46,840 bases of DNA from an uncultured archaeon (GCA_902385625.1 CABMGE010000026.1:1-46840); one strand, 5' to 3'; shown: positions 30,082-40,044, counted from the first letter of the stretch. Notes: generated from the sequence alone by a model not told the origin. Translations and numbers: made by a program.

Positions 30082-32220
30082 TTATGAAAGAATTAATTGG
30101 TCAATTGCTTCTTTTTTCCAGCCTTTTTCTGAAAACATTTTTTTTATTTGTTCGTCTGAATATTTCTTTTTTTTCATTTCTTCAACAAAATACTTGGCTT
30201 TAATCATCAAGATTTCTTTCTTTTTCTTATCTTCTTTTATTTTTTTAAGTTTTATAAAACTCATTTGTACAACTACTACTAAAATTAAAAATATTAGTAT
30301 TCTTATTAGGTAAAAAGCGTATTTTTTAATAGTCTCTATTGATTTTGAGATTAAATTTTCAATAGGCTTTTTAATAATCTCTATAAATTCTAAAATTGAT
30401 TTTCCAAGTGGTTTTTCAAGAACATCTGTTTGGTTTTTAGACTCGTTTTTTCCTGAAGATTTATAAATATTTGGACAAATTCCACAATCCGTAGGACAAG
30501 AATAACAACTTTCCCAATCATTGCAAACCATATTTCCGCAAAGGTTACGGTATTCAAAAGGTCCTATGTCGCAACTTTCTCCTGTAGGCCTGTGATTTAA
30601 GTGATAGTCTATATCAAGTCCATTAATACAAATTCCCTTATCAATTGCAGGGCTTTCTCTTAGTATTCCTATGTTTTTGTCTAGCTTTGGATCTGCATAA
30701 ATAGAGTTGTTTTCCAAACCCCAACTATTCATTAATGATTTGTAATTATTAAAATTATCAAAGGAGTATCCTGGAACAGTCTTTTTTGTGTAGTTTACAG
30801 AAAAATATTTGCAACCATAATAGATGTTGTTATCTATTTTTGTTTTAGAATAATCCAGGGTGCTATTTAGTTCGTAGCAATAGGTTGGGCTTAAGGAGGT
30901 AATTATATTATTTTTTATCTCTACTTCTGCCATGCTTGAATTATCTCCTGCATATGCATTAATCACTTCTTGTGAACTATTCCCTATAATTAAGTTATTA
31001 TAGACTTTTACTTCTGATTTGACTCCAAGCCTTAATCCATAACTGTCTCCAAAAATTATATTATTATAGAAGTTTACTCTGTTAATTTCTTTTCCTTCTA
31101 TTGAAACTCCATTTTCTATATAATTATTATAAACTTGATAATTGTTAGAGATTATATTTTCACTTCCAATGTATAAGCAGCCATTATAACAATTTTTTAT
31201 AATGTTATTTATTATTACTCCCTTATTTCCTGCAATAAAAATTCCATGAGCTAAATTATTTTCTATGTATCTTTCACTGGAGTTAAAAAACTTTAATGGC
31301 TGTCCAATATATGAAATATTATTTCCATCAATATATAAATCATCAACAGGCATTAAAATTCCCTGGTATACAATATGTTCTAAACTATTATTGATTATTC
31401 TAATATGCGGGCTATAAGATTTGATTCCATCATAGCAGTATTGAATTTTAAAATCCTTTATTTCAATATATTTTGAATCTGAACCTATTTCAATTCTGTC
31501 TCCTGAATCTGCTAAAAATACTTCCTTTGGAGTTCCAATGGCAAGTTTGATTGTTACATTAGTATTATAGTTTGTTTCTGTCCTGTTTGCATATATTAAG
31601 TCGTATTTTGATAGGATTCTTAGAGGATTTTCTGGAAATTCATTTGAGTTAATTAGATCTGAATAGTCAGAAACTTTGACAAGTGCCAAACCCTCTTTTT
31701 TAATTCCATTTACAGAGTTTGGATCAAGTTCACTTTTATTAATTATTATATTGTAAACTCCTCCACCAAGACTTTTCCAATTATTGAAAATTTTTCCACA
31801 GTTTAAAGTAACTCGTTCTTTTGGATAGGCCTCGAAACTGATTGGATTTTCACTAGTTCCAGAACTATTAATATAAACTCCTCCAAAATACTCTCCGCTT
31901 CTGAAAAACACTTTATCTCCTGGATAAAGATGGGCTGAATTATCTTTTCCAAATCTTAAATTATCACACCAAGGAGTTTCGGGATTCATTACGTCTTCTC
32001 GGGTATAGGAGTTATTACATTTAGGATTATTTTTATCCACAAATAAAACATGCCTATTGTCTGCAATTCCAAAAGGATCTGCATTATAAACATATGAATT
32101 ATCTGTAACCTTTCCGTTAATATCTGACTTGCTAAATCTCGTTATTATTACAGGAGAAGCGAATAATACTATTAAGAATAAAATCAATACAATATGCCAA
32201 AAATATTTTCTTTCGCTCAT
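30082..32220 (-). CDS. Membrane-anchored parallel beta-helix surface protein
   Basis: A 712-aa protein from the ATG at 32220, chosen by GGAGGG 9 nt upstream. N-terminal membrane span (HIVLILFLIVLFASPVIITR), then about 500 residues of right-handed beta-helix repeats rich in N-N-(x)-I steps (NNIIKNCYNG, NNLIIGN, NNIITS), similar to NosD/pectate-lyase folds. A Cys-rich CGNMVCNDWESCYSCPTDCG module (about 570) and a second span (FYLIRILIFLILVVVVQMSF) follow, then a cytoplasmic tail EEMKKKKYSDEQIKKMF. Likely glycan binding or cleavage at the cell surface. A small wHTH gene precedes it by 1 nt. Confidence 0.8.
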   Translation of the reverse strand: MSERKYFWHIVLILFLIVLFASPVIITRFSKSDINGKVTDNSYVYNADPFGIADNRHVLFVDKNNPKCNNSYTREDVMNPETPWCDNLRFGKDNSAHLYPGDKVFFRSGEYFGGVYINSSGTSENPISFEAYPKERVTLNCGKIFNNWKSLGGGVYNIIINKSELDPNSVNGIKKEGLALVKVSDYSDLINSNEFPENPLRILSKYDLIYANRTETNYNTNVTIKLAIGTPKEVFLADSGDRIEIGSDSKYIEIKDFKIQYCYDGIKSYSPHIRIINNSLEHIVYQGILMPVDDLYIDGNNISYIGQPLKFFNSSERYIENNLAHGIFIAGNKGVIINNIIKNCYNGCLYIGSENIISNNYQVYNNYIENGVSIEGKEINRVNFYNNIIFGDSYGLRLGVKSEVKVYNNLIIGNSSQEVINAYAGDNSSMAEVEIKNNIITSLSPTYCYELNSTLDYSKTKIDNNIYYGCKYFSVNYTKKTVPGYSFDNFNNYKSLMNSWGLENNSIYADPKLDKNIGILRESPAIDKGICINGLDIDYHLNHRPTGESCDIGPFEYRNLCGNMVCNDWESCYSCPTDCGICPNIYKSSGKNESKNQTDVLEKPLGKSILEFIEIIKKPIENLISKSIETIKKYAFYLIRILIFLILVVVVQMSFIKLKKIKEDKKKKEILMIKAKYFVEEMKKKKYSDEQIKKMFSEKGWKKEAIDQLILS

Positions 32221-32221
32221 A

Positions 32222-32410
32222 TTATTTTTCCCTCCAGAAATATACTTTTGCCATTCCAACCTTTCTGATAGTTACTTTTTCTGCGCCTTCGAGAAACGCA
32301 AAAGCAATTGCAACTGTGTTTCTGGATGTCTTTAATTTTTTTGCCATCTCAGAAATCGTGCTTCCTTCTTTGTTTACTTTTAATTCAGATATTATTTTGT
32401 CTTTAATCAT
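32222..32410 (-). CDS. Small winged-HTH regulator
   Basis: A 62-aa DNA-binding protein from the ATG at 32410. Recognition region ISEMAKKLKTSRNTVAIAFA, then a wing GAEKVTIRKVGMAKVYFW. The gene is 1 nt upstream of the beta-helix gene on the same strand, and a tandem palindromic site starts 7 nt upstream of its ATG. It probably controls its own operon. Confidence 0.75.
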   Translation of the reverse strand: MIKDKIISELKVNKEGSTISEMAKKLKTSRNTVAIAFAFLEGAEKVTIRKVGMAKVYFWREK

Positions 32411-32416
32411 TTTAGT

Positions 32417-32442
32417 ATTGCTTATCAATATTGCTTAGCAAT
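32417..32442. promoter_or_regulatory. Tandem palindromic operator for the wHTH/beta-helix operon
   Basis: Two abutting 13-bp sites, ATTGCTTATCAAT and ATTGCTTAGCAAT, each with ATTG/CAAT arms and differing at one base. A TTTAAATAC TATA box on the minus strand (about 32458-32466) puts the transcription start beside the sites, so a bound repressor would block initiation. Confidence 0.65.
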
Positions 32443-32499
32443 AGAATAAAATAAAAATAGTATTTAAATTCTTCTAAAAAAATAATTAGGCATTTATGC

Positions 32500-33885
32500 T
32501 TATTTTTTAATCTTTTTTTCCATATAAAAGCCTTGTTTGTCTATTTTGTAACCTAGTTTTTTGTAATACTCCCTTACTCCAACTCCCGAAATTATTTTTA
32601 ATTCAGGTATTTTTTCAGATTTTACTATTTCTTCGGCTGATTTAATCAATTTTTTACCAAAACCTTTATGTTGGCCTAAAAAATCTGCTTTTTTTCCAAT
32701 ATCTAGTGCCTGGCCATAAACATGAACTTCTCTTATAATTGCATTATTGTTATTAATCCTAAGTCTTAAGAGTCCAAATAATATATTATCTTTATTTACG
32801 ATTTCTAAAAAATATTCATCACCTTTACTTGCAGGATATTTTGTAATTTTTAGATTAATCTTTTTATCTATTTTTAGATTATCGCGAATTGCAAAACCAA
32901 TTTCCCTAAATCTTATTTCATTGATCTTGTTTTTTAAACTAGAACTTTTTAATGCAGACTCAAAATCTCTTCTTAAATCAATTCTTAAAACTCCTGCAGT
33001 TAAGTATTCTGGAGGAATTTCACGCATTATTCTCATTATTCTACAGTAGTTAGGGATAATTAACATTATTTTTTCAAGTAATTCTTCAATTTGTTTTTGT
33101 GAATAAGGCTTGTATTTGCCTTTTTTATACAAAGTTTCAAGTCCTGCTCCTGAGATTACCTGGCAAGGATATATTTTTAATTGATCTGGTTTAAAATTTT
33201 CATCAGAAAACAATTTTACAAACATTTCATAGTCTTTTTTTGGATTTGAAAGAGGTAAACCCAGCATTATGTGGTAACCAATTTTAAATCCATGTTCCTT
33301 TAATTTTTTAGTTGCAAGAATAACCTCTTTTACTCCATGACCTCTATTCACAAATTTGTAAATTTTATCATCTAAACATTGAACTCCTAGTTCAACACGT
33401 GTGGCTCCAAACTCGAGTATTCTTTTAATGGTTTTGTCGTTTATACTATCAGGTCTTGTTTCAATGCATAATGCAACACATCTATGAATTGCCTTTTCAT
33501 TTTTCTTTTTCGCTTCACTTAGACTTTTACTTTTTTTCCCATTTAAAGCATCATAACATCTTTTTATAAATTCATATTGATATTTTAATGGATATTCTAA
33601 AAAATTTCCACCCATAATAATTAATTCAATTTTTCCAGTTGGATGATTCATTGCTTTGAATGCATTAAGTCTTGAAATAACCTGTTCATATGAATCATAT
33701 TTTAGCCTTTCTGCTCTTAAAACAGGAGGTGACTTTGGAGTATAGCTTTGCGGAACATTAAGGCTTGGGCAGTAAAGGCAAGTTCCGTGTTTGCATTTTT
33801 TTGGTTTACACATAACTGCAATAGGAGTTACTCCTGCAAGAGTCTTAGAAGGTTTTCTTATTTCATTTTTTTCAGGAGGTTTCAT
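32500..33885 (-). CDS. elp3: Elp3, tRNA U34 carboxymethyl-forming radical SAM acetyltransferase
   Basis: A 461-aa protein from the ATG at 33885. Radical SAM cluster in CKPKKCKHGTCLYCP, then IMGGNFLEYP, ATRVELGVQCLDD and IYPCQVISGAGLE. The C-terminal GNAT domain includes GQHKGFGKKLI and EYYKKLGYKIDKQGFYM. Archaeal Elp3 acts alone on wobble uridine. The Trm9-like methyltransferase nearby could finish the mcm5U modification. Confidence 0.95.
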   Translation of the reverse strand: MKPPEKNEIRKPSKTLAGVTPIAVMCKPKKCKHGTCLYCPSLNVPQSYTPKSPPVLRAERLKYDSYEQVISRLNAFKAMNHPTGKIELIIMGGNFLEYPLKYQYEFIKRCYDALNGKKSKSLSEAKKKNEKAIHRCVALCIETRPDSINDKTIKRILEFGATRVELGVQCLDDKIYKFVNRGHGVKEVILATKKLKEHGFKIGYHIMLGLPLSNPKKDYEMFVKLFSDENFKPDQLKIYPCQVISGAGLETLYKKGKYKPYSQKQIEELLEKIMLIIPNYCRIMRIMREIPPEYLTAGVLRIDLRRDFESALKSSSLKNKINEIRFREIGFAIRDNLKIDKKINLKITKYPASKGDEYFLEIVNKDNILFGLLRLRINNNNAIIREVHVYGQALDIGKKADFLGQHKGFGKKLIKSAEEIVKSEKIPELKIISGVGVREYYKKLGYKIDKQGFYMEKKIKK

Positions 33886-33946
33886 TTTATATAAAAGAAT
33901 CAATTCACTTATAAACTATTTTATTTGCTTATTTAAAATTAATTTA

Positions 33947-34285
33947 TTATGCATTACAGGTTCCATCTGCTTGTCTTTCTTGATGGTTGCATTTTTTGCA
34001 TTTGAAAAGAACGATTCCTGCTTCATCACTTATTTGAACACCTAAATCAATTATCTCTGCTTTATCAAATCCACATTTTTTGCATTTATGAGTTATTCCA
34101 TCAAGATCTAGTATATTTTCTGCTATTCCTTTGCCCTTTTCAGGAGTTTTCTTTTTCTTTTCAGTTGCATAGAGTTCAATTTCAGAGGTTTTTTTAAAAC
34201 CGCAGTTACAAAAACCAATGTTTTTTCCATTTTCACTTTTTATTTGCAATAAGTTTTTGCAAATCGGACAAAATTCAAGAGCCAT
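33947..34285 (-). CDS. tfs: Transcription factor S (TFS/RpoM-like)
   Basis: A 112-aa protein with two zinc ribbons. N-terminal CPICKNLL...CNCGF, and C-terminal CKKCG...CKKC. The C-terminal hairpin carries acidic residues (ISDEAGIVLF) at the site of the TFIIS Asp-Glu pair that drives RNA cleavage by stalled RNAP. The usual final aromatic ribbon motif is shortened, so activity could differ. A second archaeal transcription marker. Confidence 0.8.
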   Translation of the reverse strand: MALEFCPICKNLLQIKSENGKNIGFCNCGFKKTSEIELYATEKKKKTPEKGKGIAENILDLDGITHKCKKCGFDKAEIIDLGVQISDEAGIVLFKCKKCNHQERQADGTCNA

Positions 34286-34548
34286 TTTAGTTATAAGGAG
34301 ATATTTTCTTATTGTTAAAAATTTAACTATCTTCTTGATTGAATTTAACCCTTTATAAACTAAAAATTAAAAATTCTGTATTTTCTTTAAGCACTACATA
34401 TTAAAAAGCTTATATATTGGATCTTTAAGGCTTAAAAGGATAAATTTAACTAATATTGTTCTAAAATATATATAATACACAACTTATTTAAAATGTAACA
34501 TCATTGATTTCCTATAGATTTATAAATAAAATTAAAACTACTAAACCT

Positions 34549-35307
34549 ATGGAAACCAAGACTGAAAAAATAACTGTAACAGATAATTTAGCTGAAATGA
34601 ATAGCAAGTATCTAAAACAGGTTAAAAAGGCAAGATTTGAAATAAAAAATGATAGAAAGAACTTTTGGAACAAGAATAGTGTTAATTTTAGAAATAACAT
34701 AAAGAATTTAGTTTCTTTTTTTGAGTTCCCTAAAAAATGGAATGTTAGTATTGTTGCTTCCAGGTTTTTACTTGATAAGCATACAATGCCTTATGATCTT
34801 GATGTATGGAGTTTTTCAGATGTTGTTGGAGCAACTGAAAATCAGGGATTTGACATTGTTTTATTTTTCAATAAAACAGACCTTGAATTTTTATCTGCAC
34901 CTGCACTTTTGCCTATTGTAGTTCATGAGGTTAAACATGTTTTTCAGGCAGCAGATAATCCTGTTAAATATACAAAAGTCGCTGTTGATGATGCACTTAA
35001 TATAGTCTATGAAAAAGAAGCAGATGCAGAGGTAAGAAAATATTCTGATGAGTTTAGAAAAGAAAATGTACTTGAAAAGGTATTATATTGTTATGATGAA
35101 GAAGGTTGGAAAGGTGCTAAAAAAATGGTTAAGTATCTTCATGAAGAAGCTGAACATGCATTTGGAGGGGGATATGACCAGATGATGACAACTGAAGAGT
35201 ATCAATTGTTTTTGAAAGCTGAGGAAGAAAAAGATATTGATCTTTTTATTGATTATTTTGTTGATTCAATAAAAGACTCGATTAAAGAAGAGGAAAAGAA
35301 GGAATAA
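34549..35307 (+). CDS. Zincin-like putative metalloprotease (HEVKH)
   Basis: A 252-aa protein from the ATG at 34549, which lies 30 nt after TTTATAAAT. HExxH motif HEVKH (126-130) in LLPIVVHEVKHVFQ, with acidic residues in YEKEADAEVRKY (about 155-165) as a candidate third ligand. No signal peptide, so it acts inside the cell. The N-terminal 60 residues are basic and the C-terminus acidic. The family is not recognised. Confidence 0.65.
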   Translation: METKTEKITVTDNLAEMNSKYLKQVKKARFEIKNDRKNFWNKNSVNFRNNIKNLVSFFEFPKKWNVSIVASRFLLDKHTMPYDLDVWSFSDVVGATENQGFDIVLFFNKTDLEFLSAPALLPIVVHEVKHVFQAADNPVKYTKVAVDDALNIVYEKEADAEVRKYSDEFRKENVLEKVLYCYDEEGWKGAKKMVKYLHEEAEHAFGGGYDQMMTTEEYQLFLKAEEEKDIDLFIDYFVDSIKDSIKEEEKKE

Positions 35308-35340
35308 TTTTAATAAAGTTTAAAAAGAAAAAATAAAAAA

Positions 35341-35547
35341 TTAAAGTCCAAAATCATGTCTCTGATATTGGTCTCTTAGATCAGAGTTACTCATTCTTAA
35401 TTCTTGAGCAGGTTTAGTTTTTGTTACATTAGCCTTCTCATTAGGGTCTTGATATCCTTGATTTAGCAATGCATTCAAACTGACAATTGCTGAAAATGTC
35501 AACGCTGCCATTCCAATGCTCAGATTATCGTATGTTTCTTTTCTCAT
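35341..35547 (-). CDS. Small membrane protein
   Basis: A 68-aa protein with one hydrophobic segment (IGMAALTFSAIVSLNALL) and a polar C-terminal tail. AAGGAGGAAAAATG gives a clear ribosome-binding site. Function unknown. Confidence 0.5.
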   Translation of the reverse strand: MRKETYDNLSIGMAALTFSAIVSLNALLNQGYQDPNEKANVTKTKPAQELRMSNSDLRDQYQRHDFGL

Positions 35548-35675
35548 TTTTCCTCCTTATTTATATAGTAGATACTTATATTTAAATCTTTTCTTTGTTA
35601 TCACTTCTAAGTAATACCAATAATAAGGTTTATATAGTTCTTATGCCTATATATTTAATCCTAATCGAGGCTATA

Positions 35676-36491
35676 ATGGTATCAAATAAACTTTCAAGAA
35701 GACATTTTTTAGGAAGAATTGGACTGGCTGCAGCAGCTTCTGCTTTAATTCCTTTGGCTTATTGTCCTACAAGTTATGCTGAAGAAGGAAATGTTCAACC
35801 TGCATCTTATCAAAAGGTTTCTGATGAAATCGATTATACAAAGATAAGAGAGAGAACTGCAAAAAAACTAGGAAATGAAACTGTTAAGGTTGAATTTGGT
35901 TTGGAATCGAAATTATGGAAGGGTCTTTCTTCTGGAATGAATGAACAAGAATTTTATAATGCTATAAAAAGTTCTCCAATCGAACTTAAAACAACAACAA
36001 TTTTTGGAGGAATTAGTGGAATTAGGGGTTATATTAATAACGAAGATATGAGGGAGGAATTTCTGAATGCTGCTGACAGATTTATTAAAAACAAGCCATC
36101 TCAATATGATTCAGATCTAACTTTTTCAACTGCAGATAAAACAGTTCTTGAAAAAATGCTAAATCGCGAACTTAAAAGTTCAATTACTGAAACAATAAAA
36201 TCCTGGAATCCCTTTGCATCTGGAAGAGAGGTTTATGTATATCCTCCAAAAAGCAGGATTGTTCTTAGAACTGATAGAAAAGGTTATCCTACTTTTGAGA
36301 TGTGCATAAATACAAATGAGAATAGTGGTGAAGATCCTGTTTACAAAAAATTAGATGTAACAAAAATAACTGATGAGACTGAAAAAAAAGTTTTTACTAA
36401 ATTTCTTTTACTTTCAATTCTTACAAAAGATCCTGATGGAGTTGTTCCAATTGACAATTTTTATCGTGAATATCAGAATAAGAAGAGTTAA
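35676..36491 (+). CDS. Tat-exported protein, function unknown
   Basis: A 271-aa protein from the ATG at 35676, which follows TATATATTTAATC by about 26 nt. Twin-arginine signal SRRHFLGRIGLAAAASALIP (Arg8-Arg9) and Cys30 in LAYC, a possible lipobox. The mature part is mixed alpha/beta with no cofactor motif. The Tat route suggests it is folded, perhaps with a cofactor, before export. Confidence 0.7.
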   Translation: MVSNKLSRRHFLGRIGLAAAASALIPLAYCPTSYAEEGNVQPASYQKVSDEIDYTKIRERTAKKLGNETVKVEFGLESKLWKGLSSGMNEQEFYNAIKSSPIELKTTTIFGGISGIRGYINNEDMREEFLNAADRFIKNKPSQYDSDLTFSTADKTVLEKMLNRELKSSITETIKSWNPFASGREVYVYPPKSRIVLRTDRKGYPTFEMCINTNENSGEDPVYKKLDVTKITDETEKKVFTKFLLLSILTKDPDGVVPIDNFYREYQNKKS

Positions 36492-36566
36492 TTCTATTTT
36501 GAATCAGAAGAAAACATTATTTTCCAGAATATATTTGTTTATAAATTGAATTTCTTAATTAACATC

Positions 36567-37073
36567 ATGGTGACTGCAATTAATCTATCTTATATTCCAG
36601 ATATTGAGGAAATAAAAAAAGAAGAAGAATTACTTGAAATATTTTCTGAACTTAAGGATTATTTTTTAAAAGTTTCTCAAAACTTTGAAATTAAGACTAT
36701 TTCTGGGAATTCTATAAAAGATGTAAGGGGATTTTTAGAAACTGCAGTTAGTGAGAGTCCTAATGTAATTTTATCTGGAAGCGGGGTTATTAATGGGCTT
36801 GTTGTTGGCAATGGAATAATAAGTTATGATTTATCTAAAGTTCGACAACTTGCAGGATATTGGGATCTTTATAATGAAGGAACATGTTCCTCTTGTAAAA
36901 GTCATTATCTTCAATGTATAAATCAGGAAGACTCTGAACATAGATGTAAATTAGGGCTGAGTATGGATATTGGTTGGAAAGGAAATTGTGAAAGCTACAG
37001 TTCTAGAGTTGATGGAATTAATGGTAATAATTCTCGAAAACTTGCTGAATTGATTTTAGAAGCATCGAACTAA
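36567..37073 (+). CDS. Hypothetical protein with Cys-rich cluster
   Basis: A 168-aa protein from the ATG at 36567, about 28 nt after TTTATAAATTG. The C-terminal half has CSSCKSHYLQC, HRCKLG and NCES, enough for one or two zinc or iron-sulfur sites. The N-terminal half is helical. No family recognised. Confidence 0.5.
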   Translation: MVTAINLSYIPDIEEIKKEEELLEIFSELKDYFLKVSQNFEIKTISGNSIKDVRGFLETAVSESPNVILSGSGVINGLVVGNGIISYDLSKVRQLAGYWDLYNEGTCSSCKSHYLQCINQEDSEHRCKLGLSMDIGWKGNCESYSSRVDGINGNNSRKLAELILEASN

Positions 37074-37159
37074 TGTTTGTTTGCATTGCTCTAAAGTCTT
37101 AAAAAATAATCTGATTCTATATTTTTGAAATAAGTAATAAAATGTATAAATCTTTTTAA

Positions 37160-37196
37160 ATAAGAATTCATGAGATGAATCATAAAGGGATGATTA
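37160..37196 (+). promoter_or_regulatory. metK leader with small hairpin
   Basis: ATTCAT-GAG-ATGAAT (37166-37180) forms a 6-bp hairpin between TTTTTAAATAAG and the AAAGGGATG ribosome-binding site. Short upstream ATGs lie inside it. Too small to call a SAM riboswitch. Confidence 0.3.
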
Positions 37197-38369
37197 ATGA
37201 AAAATTATTTTATAACCTCTGAGAGTGTAACTGAAGGGCATCCGGATAAGATCTGTGATAATATTTCTGATGCAATACTTGATAATTTAATTGTGCAGGA
37301 TCCTTATTCAAGAGTTGCTGTTGAAACAATGGTTACAACTGGAAGTGTACATGTTGCAGGAGAAGTAACTACCCGAGGATTTGCAGATGTTCAAACAATT
37401 GCCAGAAGAGTTTTGAAGGAAATTGGATATACTGATCCAAGATTTGGAATTGATGCTGAAGATGCAGGAGTTTGGGTATCACTTCATGGACAAAGTCCTG
37501 ATATTGCCCAGGGAGTAAATGAAACTGACAATCGAGATCAGGGAGCAGGAGATCAGGGTATGATGTATGGATTTGCTTGCAATGAAACTCCTGAACTTAT
37601 GCCGATGCCAATTATTCTTGCTCATAAACTTGCAAAAAGACTTGCAGAAGTAAGAAAAAATGGAATGATAAAAGACTTAGGTCCTGATGGAAAATCCCAG
37701 GTAACAATTGAATATAGGGATGATAGGCCTTTTAGAATAGATGCTATTGTTGTGGCACAGCAACATAGAGAAGAAACTTCAGAGGATTTTCTAAGAAAAG
37801 AAATTTTTGAAAAAGTAATAAAACCTATTTGTGGGAAAATGATGGATGACAGAACAAAGATTCATATTAATGCAACGGGAAGATTTGTGATTGGAGGTCC
37901 TGAGGGAGATACAGGAGTTACGGGAAGAAAGATTATAGTTGATTCTTATGGCGGAGTTGGAAGACATGGTGGCGGTGCTTTTTCTGGAAAAGATCCTAGC
38001 AAGGTTGACAGAAGTGGGGCATATATGGCTAGATATATTGCAAAAAATATTGTTGCTTCGACACTTGCAGACAAATGTGAAGTACAACTAAGTTATGCAA
38101 TAGGAGTTTCTAAACCAACTTCTGTTCATGTTGATTGTTTTGGGACAAATAAAATTCCAGAAGAAAAAATAATGCAACTTGTTATTGAAAATTTTGATAT
38201 GAGACCAAAAGCAATTATTGAAAATCTTAATTTAAGAAGACCAATTTACAGAAAAACTGCAAGTTATGGTCATTTTGGAAGATGTGATGAAGATTTTACC
38301 TGGGAAAAAACAGATAAAGCAGATATTTTAAGAGAGCAGGCTGAACTTCTGGTTGAAGCTGTTAGATAA
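37197..38369 (+). CDS. metK: S-adenosylmethionine synthetase, bacterial type
   Basis: A 390-aa enzyme making SAM from ATP and methionine. Bacterial MetK signatures are all present: [50 protein letters not shown] and [19 protein letters not shown]. Most archaea carry a divergent archaeal-type enzyme of different sequence, so this is likely a transferred gene. It supplies SAM for Elp3 and the methyltransferase in this window. Confidence 0.98.
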   Translation: MKNYFITSESVTEGHPDKICDNISDAILDNLIVQDPYSRVAVETMVTTGSVHVAGEVTTRGFADVQTIARRVLKEIGYTDPRFGIDAEDAGVWVSLHGQSPDIAQGVNETDNRDQGAGDQGMMYGFACNETPELMPMPIILAHKLAKRLAEVRKNGMIKDLGPDGKSQVTIEYRDDRPFRIDAIVVAQQHREETSEDFLRKEIFEKVIKPICGKMMDDRTKIHINATGRFVIGGPEGDTGVTGRKIIVDSYGGVGRHGGGAFSGKDPSKVDRSGAYMARYIAKNIVASTLADKCEVQLSYAIGVSKPTSVHVDCFGTNKIPEEKIMQLVIENFDMRPKAIIENLNLRRPIYRKTASYGHFGRCDEDFTWEKTDKADILREQAELLVEAVR

Positions 38370-38399
38370 TTTTTAAAACCCTCTCGTTTTAACATTTAT

Positions 38400-39032
38400 A
38401 TGAAAGGAAAATTTAGATATTATTTTTTATGGCTCTGTTTGGTTTGTATAGGAGTTTATATTCTTCAATTAATTATTCCTGGTTTTACAGATTTATTTAT
38501 ATTAAATTTAAATGCTGTTGATCAAAGACAATACTTTCGATTTGTATCTGCAATATTTTTACATGGGAGTGCAGTTCATCTGCTTTATAATTTATTTGCA
38601 CTTTTCTTTTTTGGCTGGTCACTTGAAAAGCTTATTGGAAGCAGAAGATTTTTAATTGTATTTTTTCTATCTGGAATTATTGCAAATATAGTTGCTGTTA
38701 ATTTTTATTCTTCTTCACTTGGTGCCTCTGGAGCAATTTATGGAATAATTGGATGCCTTACAATTATTAGCCCATTTATGTTTGTGTGGGCTTTTGGACT
38801 TATAATGCCAATGTTTCTTGCTGCTATTTTATGGATCGCTGGAGATGTAATGGGAGTTTTTGGATTTTCTGGAAGTGATGTAGGTTATATTGCACATTTA
38901 TCCGGGGTAGGGATTGGAATACTTTTTGGATTATTATTTAGGAGCTTTGGCAGAAAAATAAAAAATGTTCGAGAAAAAATAAGCATACCTGATAAATATG
39001 TAAGGGTATGGGAAGACAATTATTTGAAGTAA
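38400..39032 (+). CDS. Rhomboid-family intramembrane serine protease
   Basis: A 210-aa protein with six predicted membrane spans. Catalytic Ser110 in GASGAIYG and His166 in GYIAHLSGVGIG, with His60/Asn64 in VHLLYNLF. All rhomboid catalytic residues are present. It lies 30 nt after metK, with its own TATA box unlikely. Confidence 0.92.
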   Translation: MKGKFRYYFLWLCLVCIGVYILQLIIPGFTDLFILNLNAVDQRQYFRFVSAIFLHGSAVHLLYNLFALFFFGWSLEKLIGSRRFLIVFFLSGIIANIVAVNFYSSSLGASGAIYGIIGCLTIISPFMFVWAFGLIMPMFLAAILWIAGDVMGVFGFSGSDVGYIAHLSGVGIGILFGLLFRSFGRKIKNVREKISIPDKYVRVWEDNYLK

Positions 39033-39039
39033 GATTTAA

Positions 39040-40044
39040 TTAATCGCTTCCAAATAATCTTTTTATTCCAGTTCTATACATTGAATGTTCTCTTTTTTCA
39101 TATGCTGGGATTACGTCTCCTTCTAACAAGACTGCTCCATTTTTACTTAATGCATATGTTTTTGCATGGATAATTTCTCTTCCTTTTATTTCTATTAAAT
39201 TGAAGGTTCCATAATGTTCTCTTTCTGAAACTCCTAAATTTCCTGGATTACTTACAATTACATTTGTTTTTTTATCTCTTTCAATACCTGGTGAGTGAGA
39301 GTGTCCTGAAAAAATTACTAATGGTGCTTTTCCTTCTATATAAGATTCATAAATATAAGATCTTAACATTCCTGAACCAAGTAAAGATTTTGATGTATTT
39401 CCTGTATCTGTCATTTTTCTTGGAGGAGCATGAGTTAGCACCATGTCTGGCATTTCTTTTAATAATTCATCATGCATTACATTTTCATTAAATGCAGGCA
39501 CTGCAAGTCTGAATGGATTATAGCTATAAGGGCTTCCACCATAACCCCAGAATTTAAGTGAATCAATTGTTACATTTTTTCTATGTATATTCATATCTCC
39601 AAATATTTCAAAAAATTCTGTTGAGTCCCAATTTCCATGGACTGCAATTTTTCTTCCTGTAAAACGATCTAAAACATTTCTAACTTCTTTGTATTGCTTT
39701 ATTGCAGCAGATTTTATTTTTCCCAAACTTGTTGTATAAGTTATCACTTCGCTATTATCTGGGAATCTTTCTTTAAAAAAATCAACATAATCTTCAAAAG
39801 TAGATATTTTATTTTTTGTAAGGGTAGCACGATCCCATTTTCTAAAATCGTTTTGCCATGCTTGAGATACTCTTTCAAATTCTCTACTTTCTATATCAAA
39901 CTGATACGATTCATCTTTTGAAATCGGACCTGCAACATCTCCAGTCATAACTATACAATCACATGAATTTAATTCATCAAGTTTCATAAAAGACTCCAAA
40001 GTCTTTATATCATGATGAATATCAGAAATATGTATAATTTTCAT
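39040..40044 (-). CDS. Calcineurin-like metallophosphoesterase
   Basis: A 334-aa protein with all metal-binding motifs: IIHISDIHHD (D8, H10), VMTGDVAG, AVHGNWDS, THAPP and FSGHSHSPG. It is the last gene of a four-gene unit with a PPDK-like dikinase, an unknown protein and a low-molecular-weight phosphatase. It may remove phosphate from protein or nucleotide products of that unit. It ends close to the rhomboid gene, tail to tail. Confidence 0.9.
   Translation of the reverse strand: MKIIHISDIHHDIKTLESFMKLDELNSCDCIVMTGDVAGPISKDESYQFDIESREFERVSQAWQNDFRKWDRATLTKNKISTFEDYVDFFKERFPDNSEVITYTTSLGKIKSAAIKQYKEVRNVLDRFTGRKIAVHGNWDSTEFFEIFGDMNIHRKNVTIDSLKFWGYGGSPYSYNPFRLAVPAFNENVMHDELLKEMPDMVLTHAPPRKMTDTGNTSKSLLGSGMLRSYIYESYIEGKAPLVIFSGHSHSPGIERDKKTNVIVSNPGNLGVSEREHYGTFNLIEIKGREIIHAKTYALSKNGAVLLEGDVIPAYEKREHSMYRTGIKRLFGSD

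Noticed and set aside
37160-37196. metK leader considered as a SAM riboswitch
   Set aside because: Only one 6-bp hairpin is visible and the leader is about 35 nt, too short for known SAM riboswitches.
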